Origin: Chlorobiota bacterium
GTDB taxonomy: Bacteria > Bacteroidota > Bacteroidia > Bacteroidales > B39-G9
NCBI GenBank assembly: GCA_030632095.1
Contig: DAOVJU010000258.1
Location: forward strand, 1 to 5,691
Direction: 5' to 3'
Length of the DNA stretch: 5,691 nucleotides
Shown: piece after piece, positions 1 to 5,668 of the stretch
How the letters are laid out: each line of letters begins with the position of its first letter
Position numbering within the stretch: the first letter of the stretch is position 1
Position numbers and translations under genes: made by a program
The notes under the pieces: model-generated
The model's input: the letters and a program-made list of their open reading frames with translations, nothing else
Databases searched by the model: none
Told to the model about the DNA's origin: nothing

Positions 1-201
1 ATAAATCCTTATAAAAAAATGGATTATTTAAACAATGAGGGATTATACTGGGTTCCATTATATGCATTTTATGGGTATAGATACCTGTATCTTAATGAGA
101 TTGTTAATTCTTCAAACAATATAGTGAACAAATATAAATATGATGATTGCAACTATCCTATTTCAATGAAGTATAGTACTACTGAAATAATATATGAATA
201 A
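1..201 (+). CDS. C-terminal fragment of a probable Bacteroidota lipoprotein/secreted protein (5' end outside window)
   Basis: The frame is open from the first base of the window to the TAA at 199-201, giving 66 visible residues that begin INPYKKMDY. The ATG at 19 is therefore unlikely to be the true start, and the gene is probably cut by the window edge. The tail is rich in Tyr and Asn and contains NPYKK, then LNEIVNSSNNIVNKYKYDD followed by CNYPISMKYS. This layout (NP near the front, a line like 'SENNV', then a Y-x-YDD-x-NYP strand) resembles the C-termini of Bacteroidota cell-surface lipoproteins of the DUF4595/YD-repeat-like type. The assignment rests on pattern memory only, and the function is unknown. 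The gene converges on the flippase-like gene with 52 nt between stops, and I see no strong hairpin terminator there. Confidence 0.6.
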   Translation: MNPYKKMDYLNNEGLYWVPLYAFYGYRYLYLNEIVNSSNNIVNKYKYDDCNYPISMKYSTTEIIYE

Positions 202-253
202 ATTATTACTACCTTCTTTTATAGTTAAATCTTTTCATTCTATATAATTGAAT

Positions 254-1276
254 TTATTTTACTTTATCCTTAACCATTTCCTGCTTTTTCATCCGCGCAT
301 TTATTACTGGTAATAAAATAAAAGATAACACACCGGCAAACAAAACAAGCAAATTTGTTGAAGTATGTGAAATTAATGCAAATATCTTTCCATCATATTT
401 ATCTATACCAAATAAGAAAAGTGTTTCGTAAACCATAAAATGCCATGCGCCAATACCTGCCTGAACAGGCGCTAACATTGCAAGCCCGCCAGCAATAAAT
501 GCACTTAAGCCAGCCGTTAATTCAATGTTTTTTGTTGGTATGAAACTATAAAAAACTACATGAAACATCAGGTAATACATCATATATATAAATAGTGAAT
601 GGAAAATAAACCAACCCTTTTTATCCATATTTTTAATTGAAATAATACCTTCTTTAAAATTAATAACATAACTTCTTATTTTTATCCATAATTTGGTTTT
701 TACAATCAATTTTCGCAAAAATAAAAGCAATGCAAAAGCTATAAGAATTATAGCTATAAGAATTAAAAGATTACTAAATGAAGTTAAATTTGAAATTTTC
801 CCTGAGACTTCGGGGTGTGTAGTTAAAAATTCATCCAATTTGCTTAACTGCAATACCAAAACAAATAAAACCATCATAAATAATACAATAACATCAACAA
901 TCCGTTCAGTAACTACTGTACCCAGGAGTTTTGTAACAGGTATTTTTTCATATTTGCTTAAAACAGTGCAACGGGCAAGCTCACCACCACGTGGAATAAT
1001 TATATTAACAAAATACAATATAAAAACAGAAATTATTGTATTTGTCATTCCGGGCTTGTGTCCCAGAGGTTTAATTAACATTCTCCATCGTACAGAACGG
1101 CTGATATGGCTTAAAATTCCAAATCCAAACCCTAATAGTATCCACCAATAATTTATATTACTTAGCTCGTTCTCAAGTTCTTCTAATTCAAAATCCCTAT
1201 ACACCAGGTAAAACAAAAAAACTCCTATTGCAAAAAATACAATATATTGAATACTATTTCTCAACTTCTTATTCAT
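254..1276 (-). CDS. lysylphosphatidylglycerol synthase TM-region/UPF0104 family (flippase-like) integral membrane protein
   Basis: This is a 340-residue polytopic inner-membrane protein of the family that includes the flippase half of MprF and the YbhN/UPF0104 proteins. About eight hydrophobic segments are visible, near residues 10-27, 43-60, 80-95, 128-145, 168-187, 224-245, 255-275 and 300-325. Family motifs are present: IPRGGELAR (94-102, matching the usual N-x-x-x-P-x-R-x-GE-x-x-R), then TVVTERIVD (120-128), and a late APVQAGIGAWH (269-279). The charged tail RMKKQEMVKDKVK is probably cytoplasmic. There is no C-terminal aminoacyl-transferase domain, so it is not a full MprF. It may move or bind a lipid or glycolipid, but the substrate cannot be read from sequence. 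The frame extends to a TTG at 1327. I prefer the ATG at 1276 because the extra 17 residues lie ahead of a typical basic N-terminus (MNKKLRNS) leading into TM1. No clear Shine-Dalgarno precedes either start. It is transcribed away from the T9SS gene and shares no operon with a visible neighbour. Confidence 0.88.
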   Translation of the reverse strand: MNKKLRNSIQYIVFFAIGVFLFYLVYRDFELEELENELSNINYWWILLGFGFGILSHISRSVRWRMLIKPLGHKPGMTNTIISVFILYFVNIIIPRGGELARCTVLSKYEKIPVTKLLGTVVTERIVDVIVLFMMVLFVLVLQLSKLDEFLTTHPEVSGKISNLTSFSNLLILIAIILIAFALLLFLRKLIVKTKLWIKIRSYVINFKEGIISIKNMDKKGWFIFHSLFIYMMYYLMFHVVFYSFIPTKNIELTAGLSAFIAGGLAMLAPVQAGIGAWHFMVYETLFLFGIDKYDGKIFALISHTSTNLLVLFAGVLSFILLPVINARMKKQEMVKDKVK

Positions 1277-1537
1277 AAATAATTTGTTCTTATAATTGGA
1301 AGCAATAATACAAAAAGTATTTACCAAAATATTGAAAAAATATTTTAAAAATTGAAGTTTAAAAACAGGCTATAAAAAACCTTGTTAATAATGGAAAAAT
1401 AAAACATAAAAATGAGTATAATTTAATTAAGAATATAAGAGATATTCATAAATAGAGTTTGATTTATATTTATTCTTTCGTAAATTTCATATACTTATAA
1501 TAATTCTATTAACTGTTTACCCTAAATATTTGAAATA
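1277..1537. promoter_or_regulatory. divergent intergenic spacer, expected to hold both promoters
   Basis: These 261 bases separate the 5' ends of two divergently transcribed genes, so promoters for both should lie here. No open frame longer than a few codons exists: ATGs at 1390 and 1412 run into stops almost at once. The stretch is extremely AT-rich. I found no exact match to the Bacteroidota -7 element TAnnTTTG. Near misses are TAGAGTTTG at 1453-1461 and TAAATATTTG at 1523-1532; the latter is so close to the ATG at 1538 that it would leave almost no leader. The promoters are inferred from gene layout, not seen directly. Confidence 0.35.
1326..1346. repeat. perfect 8-bp AT-only inverted repeat
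   Basis: AAAATATT (1326-1333) is followed by the 5-nt loop GAAAA and then AATATTTT (1339-1346), a perfect 8-bp inverted repeat. It sits 50 nt upstream of the preferred start of the membrane protein gene. All pairs are A-T, so hairpin stability is low. In a region this AT-rich it could be chance. An operator role is conceivable but unsupported. Confidence 0.3.
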
Positions 1538-3631
1538 ATGAAAAAAATAATCTTACTTCTTACTATATTCATAATTTGCCTGACTCTTTTTTCGCAACAA
1601 AATAAGAAAATTTTAGTTGATTGTATTCACGGTGCAAATTATACTCTTACTTATGGCTATTTTCAAGACATTCATTTTGAAAATATATTTTCTGATTATG
1701 ATGTTACAGTTATTACAGCTAATAGTATTCCTTTCGATAGCATTTTAATTGATGAAGTAATAACAGATTCACTACATGTTAGCTATACTATTGATTTGCC
1801 CGGTATATATCTGGAAAGGCCAATAGCTTTATATGTTATTATTACTCCTGAATCAGATGATAATTGGTTAAATGCAACAGGTACAATAACAAATCCTGAT
1901 AGTATTATATTAGCTGAAATGTTTAATAATATATTGCATTTTGATAATTGTATCGGAAATGGTTGGACTATAAATTTAAATCTGTCGTCAGCAACAAGTT
2001 ATAATATAAAAATTGGATATGGGAAAATTCTATTCAGTAGCAACGGCTTTGATGGAGAGTATTGTTTGAATAATTATGATGCTGTTATTAGAATTAAAGA
2101 AGAACAAAATTATGTGTTTCAAGGTTATTCTCCTGAATATTCAAGTATCGATTTAAGTGCTTTCTATGACTTTTTATCTGCAGGTAAGGGTTTTCTAAAT
2201 ATTTATAATATTGCTGACGATATTGCTTTTAAGCCTTTTGTTCATTTTTATACAAGTACCAGGCAATCTATTAATTTCAAGCTTACATTAAATGGAAAAA
2301 AAACGCTTACTTCGCCGGAACCTGTTTGCAAAGGGAACAAACTTATTTGGAATAATTATAGCTTAAATACAAATACAAATAACGAGATGCTTTGGGAAGC
2401 AATTATAAATAATAGACTTAACTTTCTTTATTTTGATATTATATCAGATAAACACATTATTACACAAAACAATATATCCTATAAGCTTTATAATATCAAA
2501 TTGTTAAAATATATTAATGATGGAAATTATATTTATGCTTCAATTAATGAATTAATGGCAAATGAGAATAAAGAACTGCACAATTGGCAAACATATTCAA
2601 CTCAGGAATTAAAATATAAAATGCAACAAGAGTTTTACAATGAAGCCTTAAACTATGGATTGACCCAAGAGGAAGCACAACATTTTGTATATTCGTTTTT
2701 ATGGATTGAATCTCTATTACGTAGAGCTTATGACAAGCCTAAACATTATTTTGGTTTCTATAATTTTTCCAACGAATTATATAATAAACTATTCCCGGTT
2801 GAACTTAACATAAAACCAAATAGTTTTACTCGTAATATGTGGGTAATGTTATCGAATATTCAAAATAAAGAAAAACAAAATCCGATTACTTTTCCTGAGT
2901 TTACATCTCTAAATAACAAGAACAAAACTACCGATATTGATATTAGAGAGTATGGTGTAGTTGATGAATATTACAGCCGTAAAAATTATTCTAATGAAGA
3001 TGATTTCTTTGAAGTTGAATTTAACAATTATATTCCTGCGAATAATTTATATTTTTACGACAATGATATAACAAATACTATTACTCATAATATTACTGAA
3101 AATATAAATCTACAAGACTTTGCAGGATGCTACACTTTTAATGTCGATAATTATCAGGAAAACGGAATTGCGTATTCTGATAGTATAATTAACTATCCTG
3201 TTATTTTCCTCAATAATATTTACGATTCAGCTAAACAAATTGTACTTGGAACATCAAAACTATTTTCAGGAGAAAATAACGATAGTTTGTTTATTAACAA
3301 TTGTATGGATTATTTATGCGGTAATTTATCTGATATTAGCGAATTAGAAAACAATTTTAATTTACAGCTTACAAATTACCCCAACCCTTTCAAAGATGAA
3401 ACTAAGATATTATTTTATTTACCTGCAAAAAGTATAGTAAAACTTGATATTTATAATACTAACGGACAAAAAATAACAACATTGTTGAATCATACATTAC
3501 AAAAAGGCAAACATTCAATTTATTGGGATGGGAAAGCTACTAATGGCAGCAATGTAAGTAATGGTATATATTTTTACAGATTAAAATCGAAGCAGAATAT
3601 TGCTTCGGGCAGGTTTATGTATGTAAAATAA
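1538..3631 (+). CDS. secreted T9SS cargo protein: split DUF4350/GATase-like domain with an inserted KPVIYLYP-like module and a C-terminal sorting domain
   Basis: This 697-residue protein carries a signal peptide at 1-19 (basic MKK, hydrophobic core, cleavage probably after LFS before QQNKK). Residues 609-697 form a type A-like T9SS sorting domain with NYPNPF at 613-618, DIYNTNGQKI, then GIYFYRL and the terminal GRFMYVK. It should therefore cross the outer membrane and be anchored or released at the surface. Between these ends, residues 25-60 (ILVDCIHGANY, then DYDVTVIT) and 198-222 (SPEYSSIDL, FYDFLSAGKGFLN) resemble the first half of a DUF4350/IFT52-type alpha/beta domain. Residues about 485-606 (ITHNITENINL, IVLGTSKLFSG, MDYLCGN) resemble its second half. 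Residues 231-476 look like a diverged copy of an uncharacterised module that typically begins KPVIYLYP: FKPFVHFY, YGLTQEEAQHFVYSF (373-387), LFPVELNIKP, and DIREYGVV at the end. No catalytic residues are evident, so the role is unknown; ligand binding at the surface is one possibility. The ATG is preceded by an A-rich leader without Shine-Dalgarno, normal for Bacteroidota. The domain calls are from memory of family patterns. Confidence 0.85.
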   Translation: MKKIILLLTIFIICLTLFSQQNKKILVDCIHGANYTLTYGYFQDIHFENIFSDYDVTVITANSIPFDSILIDEVITDSLHVSYTIDLPGIYLERPIALYVIITPESDDNWLNATGTITNPDSIILAEMFNNILHFDNCIGNGWTINLNLSSATSYNIKIGYGKILFSSNGFDGEYCLNNYDAVIRIKEEQNYVFQGYSPEYSSIDLSAFYDFLSAGKGFLNIYNIADDIAFKPFVHFYTSTRQSINFKLTLNGKKTLTSPEPVCKGNKLIWNNYSLNTNTNNEMLWEAIINNRLNFLYFDIISDKHIITQNNISYKLYNIKLLKYINDGNYIYASINELMANENKELHNWQTYSTQELKYKMQQEFYNEALNYGLTQEEAQHFVYSFLWIESLLRRAYDKPKHYFGFYNFSNELYNKLFPVELNIKPNSFTRNMWVMLSNIQNKEKQNPITFPEFTSLNNKNKTTDIDIREYGVVDEYYSRKNYSNEDDFFEVEFNNYIPANNLYFYDNDITNTITHNITENINLQDFAGCYTFNVDNYQENGIAYSDSIINYPVIFLNNIYDSAKQIVLGTSKLFSGENNDSLFINNCMDYLCGNLSDISELENNFNLQLTNYPNPFKDETKILFYLPAKSIVKLDIYNTNGQKITTLLNHTLQKGKHSIYWDGKATNGSNVSNGIYFYRLKSKQNIASGRFMYVK

Positions 3632-3648
3632 GTTATATATATAGTTTT

Positions 3649-4215
3649 TTAATCATAAACCCAATTCCTAATTATTTCTTTTCCATTTGGAGTTAATATA
3701 GATTCCGGATGAAACTGTACACCTTTTATATTAAGCACTTTATGCTTTAGCGCCATTATATTGTTTGAATCATCTATAGCGGTTACTTGCAAATCAGGGC
3801 TTAAACCTTCATTACTTACAATCCATGAATGATAACGCCCTGATAAGAATTTCTCAGGAATATCCGTAAATAAAGAATCTTTTATGTCAGTTAAATACGT
3901 GTTTTTAGCAATGCCATGATTTACATCTTGCATGTTTGTTAATTCCGATCCAAAGAATTCTGCAATTGCTTGTAATCCAAGACAAATTCCTAAAATTGGC
4001 TTTTTGTCTGAATAATATCCAACCAGTTTATGAAGTAAAGGATAATCAGATGGCAAACCTGGCCCTGGCGATATAACTATTCTGTCATATTTTTCACATT
4101 CATTCAGAATTTTGTTTCCATACCTTATAACATCAACTTGTTGTACAAATTGTTCAAAATAATGCAACAAGTTAAACGTAAATGAGTCAAAATTATCTAT
4201 TATAAGTACCTTCAA
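3649..4215 (-). CDS. pabA/trpG: TrpG/PabA-type glutamine amidotransferase (anthranilate or aminodeoxychorismate synthase component II)
   Basis: This complete 188-residue class I glutamine amidotransferase releases ammonia from glutamine for a chorismate-using partner (TrpE for anthranilate, or PabB for 4-amino-4-deoxychorismate). The N-terminal DNFDSFTFNL (7-16), the oxyanion-loop PGPGLPSD (50-57), the nucleophile C78 in GICLGLQAI, GRYHSW (126-131), and the catalytic pair H169 and E171 in VQFHPESILT are all intact. The length matches the stand-alone family. The start must be TTG at 4215: an in-frame TAA lies two codons upstream, the family's MKVLIIDN beginning matches here, and the next Met is residue 95. 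AGGAG at 4227-4231 lies 11 nt upstream of that TTG. No trpE/pabB or other tryptophan gene is beside it, so TrpG and PabA cannot be told apart and a dual role is possible. It is the last gene of a three-gene minus-strand cluster, and its stop faces the T9SS gene stop across 17 nt. Confidence 0.93.
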   Translation of the reverse strand: MKVLIIDNFDSFTFNLLHYFEQFVQQVDVIRYGNKILNECEKYDRIVISPGPGLPSDYPLLHKLVGYYSDKKPILGICLGLQAIAEFFGSELTNMQDVNHGIAKNTYLTDIKDSLFTDIPEKFLSGRYHSWIVSNEGLSPDLQVTAIDDSNNIMALKHKVLNIKGVQFHPESILTPNGKEIIRNWVYD

Positions 4216-4241
4216 ATCTTATTTAACTCCTGTAATATCAT
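4212..4241 (-). other. possible 9-residue leader ORF overlapping the amidotransferase start
   Basis: ATG at 4241 opens a ten-codon frame encoding MILQELNKI and ends with TGA at 4212-4214. The TGA overlaps the amidotransferase start as TTGA, the same geometry as the common ATGA coupling overlap. The AGGAG used for the amidotransferase lies inside this frame (codons CAG GAG). Stop-start overlap would allow translational coupling. However, the ATG itself has no visible Shine-Dalgarno, and the peptide has no Trp codon, so it is not a tryptophan attenuator peptide. The arrangement is seen directly; translation of the frame is speculation. Confidence 0.25.
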
Positions 4242-4254
4242 TGGTTCTACTGTT
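4219..4254 (-). repeat. diverged partial duplicate of the nitrilase gene 3' coding end (leader copy)
   Basis: This segment matches 4341-4373 at 29 of 33 aligned positions with one 3-nt gap; on the plus strand both share TTATTTAA, then one differing base, then TCCTGTAAT, and later ACTGTT. Translated on the minus strand in the corresponding frame it gives TVEPMILQELNK, against TVELSLQELNK inside the nitrilase. The codon-sized gap and the kept frame favour descent from coding sequence over chance, though a coincidence in AT-rich DNA is not excluded. Confidence 0.45.
4227..4231 (-). promoter_or_regulatory. Shine-Dalgarno AGGAG for the TTG-started amidotransferase gene
   Basis: Read on the minus strand, AGGAG lies 11 nt before the TTG start codon. 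A strong Shine-Dalgarno is uncommon in Bacteroidota, and here it may compensate for the weak initiation codon. The spacing is somewhat long. The motif lies inside a segment that copies the end of the nitrilase gene, where the corresponding bases encode Gln-Glu (CAG GAA). Confidence 0.5.
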
Positions 4255-4259
4255 AGTGG

Positions 4260-4285
4260 AAATGATTAAATGTATAAATGATTAA
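4260..4285. repeat. short direct repeat AAATGATTAA x2
   Basis: AAATGATTAA occurs at 4260-4269 and again at 4276-4285, a 16-nt period, immediately after the nitrilase stop and ahead of the amidotransferase leader. The repeats are perfect but short and AT-rich. They may be a slippage product or a protein-binding site, and nothing in the sequence decides between these. Confidence 0.35.
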
Positions 4286-5065
4286 TTAAATTAACCGAAA
4301 ATCATCTTTATCCATGCTGACCGGGAAATTTTCACGAAACTTATTTAATTCCTGTAATGACAGTTCCACTGTTTCTACAGATTCTTCATTTGGTTTAGTA
4401 TCACTTATTAAATTTCCTTTTGGATCAATAATTGCTGAATCTCCAGAATAATCTATATCATTGGCATCAGTTCCAATTCTGTTTACACCAATAACATAAA
4501 CCTGGTTTTCTATAGCTCTGGCCAATAATAATGTTTTCCATGTTTGATTTCTTTTTTCCGGCCAGTTTGCAATGAATATAAGCATATCAAAATCTTCCTG
4601 GTTTCTGCACCAAACAGGAAAGCGTAAATCATAACATACTAAAGGACATATTTTCCAAGCTTTATACTCAACAATCAATTTTAGATTACCAGCAGCATAA
4701 TATTTATTTTCTTCGGCCATTCTAAACAAATGCCGCTTATCATATTTTAAAACATTTCCATCAGGGTACACCCAAAGTAAACGGTTATAATAGTTTCTGT
4801 TCTCCTCAATTATCAAACTTCCGATAATAACAGAATCTAAACTTCTGGCAACATTTTTCATCCATGATATACTATCTCCATCCATAGTTTCAGCAAGTAC
4901 TTTTGAATTCATTGAAAAGCCGGTAGTAAACATTTCAGGTAAAATTATGAGATCAGATTTTTTATCTGTTTTTTCCAGGAGTTTACCGAAGTAATTTCTA
5001 TTTGCAATTTTATCCTGCCATTTAAGATCAGATTGTATTATAGTAATACTAAGATTTTGATTCAT
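4286..5065 (-). CDS. carbon-nitrogen hydrolase (nitrilase superfamily), YafV/Nit2-like omega-amidase type
   Basis: This 259-residue cytoplasmic enzyme has an intact Glu-Lys-Cys triad: E44 in LPEMFTTGFSM, K110 in YDKRHLF, and C144 in PLVCYDLRFPVW. A second glutamate, E119, lies in RMAEENKYY. Further marks of the YafV/Nit2-like branch are FIANWPEKR (164-172), LARAIENQ (181-188), GVNRIG (193-198) and YSGDS (206-210). Known members of this branch hydrolyse 2-oxoglutaramate and related omega-amides to the 2-oxo acid plus ammonia, which completes glutamine-dependent transamination and methionine salvage. That substrate is inferred from family resemblance. The ATG at 5065 has an AAGGA Shine-Dalgarno 7 nt upstream. 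It lies between the acyltransferase and the glutamine amidotransferase, all on the minus strand with short spacers. No aminotransferase, its usual functional partner, is in the window. It is full length with no sign of damage. Confidence 0.92.
   Translation of the reverse strand: MNQNLSITIIQSDLKWQDKIANRNYFGKLLEKTDKKSDLIILPEMFTTGFSMNSKVLAETMDGDSISWMKNVARSLDSVIIGSLIIEENRNYYNRLLWVYPDGNVLKYDKRHLFRMAEENKYYAAGNLKLIVEYKAWKICPLVCYDLRFPVWCRNQEDFDMLIFIANWPEKRNQTWKTLLLARAIENQVYVIGVNRIGTDANDIDYSGDSAIIDPKGNLISDTKPNEESVETVELSLQELNKFRENFPVSMDKDDFRLI
4341..4373 (-). repeat. source copy of the short duplicate, inside the nitrilase gene
   Basis: This is the coding counterpart of the leader repeat at 4219-4254, with 122 nt between repeat starts in the same orientation. 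It encodes residues 232-242 (TVELSLQELNK) of the carbon-nitrogen hydrolase, near its C-terminus. Confidence 0.45.
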
Positions 5066-5072
5066 ATTAGAA

Positions 5073-5077
5073 TCCTT
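5073..5077 (-). promoter_or_regulatory. Shine-Dalgarno AAGGA for the nitrilase gene
   Basis: On the minus strand AAGGA ends 7 nt before the ATG at 5065, which is ideal spacing. This supports that start, and the next residues (NLSITIIQSDLKW) match the usual family beginning. Confidence 0.55.
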
Positions 5078-5087
5078 AAAAATAATA

Positions 5088-5102
5088 GTGACAAATTTTC
5101 AC
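5088..5102. repeat. imperfect 15-bp palindrome in the acyltransferase-nitrilase spacer
   Basis: GTGACAAATTTTCAC pairs with itself at six of seven positions around a central A; the single mismatch is C against T. It starts 22 nt upstream of the nitrilase ATG and ends 5 nt after the acyltransferase stop. The size suits a small hairpin or a dimeric repressor site, but no second copy is in the window to support either reading. Confidence 0.3.
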
Positions 5103-5107
5103 AACGA

Positions 5108-5668
5108 TTAAAGTTCTTCCAAATCGGTAGAAAAATTCTCCGGGAACCTGGGATTAATTTTCGCGTAAAATTGTTTTGTTTTAAGCATATCAGCATCAAC
5201 ATCATCTGAAGCATAAAAAATCATTCCCACGCCCACAGTTTTATACTTATAATCGAGATACCCCAGGAGAATAGGAACATTTGATGCCTTAGCTATATAA
5301 TGAAATCCTCTTTTCCAGCGACTTACTTTTTTCCTGGTCCCTTCCGGAGCAATCATTAAATAAAGTTTGTCTTGTTTTGTAAAAAGCTCTGTCATTTGAT
5401 CTATTAACTTATTCTGCTGACCTCTCGCTACGGGAATTCCTCCTAATCCATGTAATATACCGGCAAATGGAAATTTAAACCATTCTTTTTTAATTAAAAA
5501 ACTAATTTTCATTCCTTTTGATAAATAATAAAACATGGAAATAAAAAAATCAGAATTGCTGGTATGCGGAGCGCCAATTATGACACATTTATCAAACTCA
5601 GGCATTTCAGTTTCAATCTTCCATCCCAGAATTTGCAAAATAAATTTACTAATTGCCCTTATAATCAT
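5108..5668 (-). CDS. short PlsC-type lysophospholipid/1-acylglycerol-3-phosphate acyltransferase family protein
   Basis: This 186-residue member of the LPLAT superfamily keeps the catalytic HX4D motif as HTSNSD (H35, D40) within IGAPHTSNSDFF. It also has the acceptor-binding block GGIPVARG (76-83), APEGTRKK (107-114, the EGTR motif), and the late VPILLGYLDY (131-140). Members transfer an acyl chain to a lysophosphatidate or related acceptor at the inner face of the inner membrane. This short form lacks extra transmembrane segments beyond a modest hydrophobic N-terminus (FILQILG) and resembles the short LPLAT subgroup with unassigned acceptor. It may act on lysophosphatidate, another lysophospholipid or an ornithine-type lipid, and the sequence does not say which. 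The ATG at 5668 is fixed because TAA stands immediately before it in frame. Only 23 nt of leader remain in the window, so its promoter and any upstream operon partner are not visible. It is followed 42 nt later by the nitrilase gene in the same direction. Confidence 0.9.
   Translation of the reverse strand: MIIRAISKFILQILGWKIETEMPEFDKCVIIGAPHTSNSDFFISMFYYLSKGMKISFLIKKEWFKFPFAGILHGLGGIPVARGQQNKLIDQMTELFTKQDKLYLMIAPEGTRKKVSRWKRGFHYIAKASNVPILLGYLDYKYKTVGVGMIFYASDDVDADMLKTKQFYAKINPRFPENFSTDLEEL

Noticed and set aside
19..201. A complete 60-residue gene starting at the ATG at 19
   Set aside because: The frame stays open to the window's first base and the translation reads like a C-terminus without a signal peptide, so a truncated larger gene is more likely.
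202..253. Terminator between the first gene and the flippase-like gene
   Set aside because: The 52-nt convergent spacer is AT-rich with no convincing stem-loop.
693..1151. A 152-residue open frame on the plus strand
   Set aside because: It lies wholly inside the flippase-like gene on the opposite strand, and its translation is low-complexity with no recognisable motif. The minus-strand frame carries clear family motifs, so this is a shadow.
1277..1327. N-terminal extension of the flippase-like protein to a TTG start at 1327
   Set aside because: The extra 17 residues precede a normal MNKKLRNS start ahead of TM1, and no Shine-Dalgarno supports the TTG. Here, unlike in the amidotransferase gene, a good ATG is available.
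1364..1386. Stem AACAGG with CCTTGTT
   Set aside because: Pairing needs a bulge, the stem is six pairs with a long A-rich loop, and it is not beside a gene end. It is too weak to call.
1453..1532. Bacteroidota-type -7 promoter elements TAGAGTTTG and TAAATATTTG
   Set aside because: Both deviate from TAnnTTTG in spacing. The first lacks a TTG-type -33 element at the right distance, and the second is 6 nt from the ATG.
1549..1600. Lipoprotein signal with Cys14 as lipid anchor in the T9SS protein
   Set aside because: Cys14 lies inside the hydrophobic core (FIICLTLF) with no proper lipobox or small residue before it, and a T9SS sorting domain is present. Standard signal peptidase cleavage after LFS fits better.
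3632..3660. Bidirectional terminator between the T9SS gene and the amidotransferase gene
   Set aside because: There is a T run at 3645-3650 and a TATATATA stretch, but no GC-containing stem, and only 17 nt lie between the stops. A hairpin cannot be supported.
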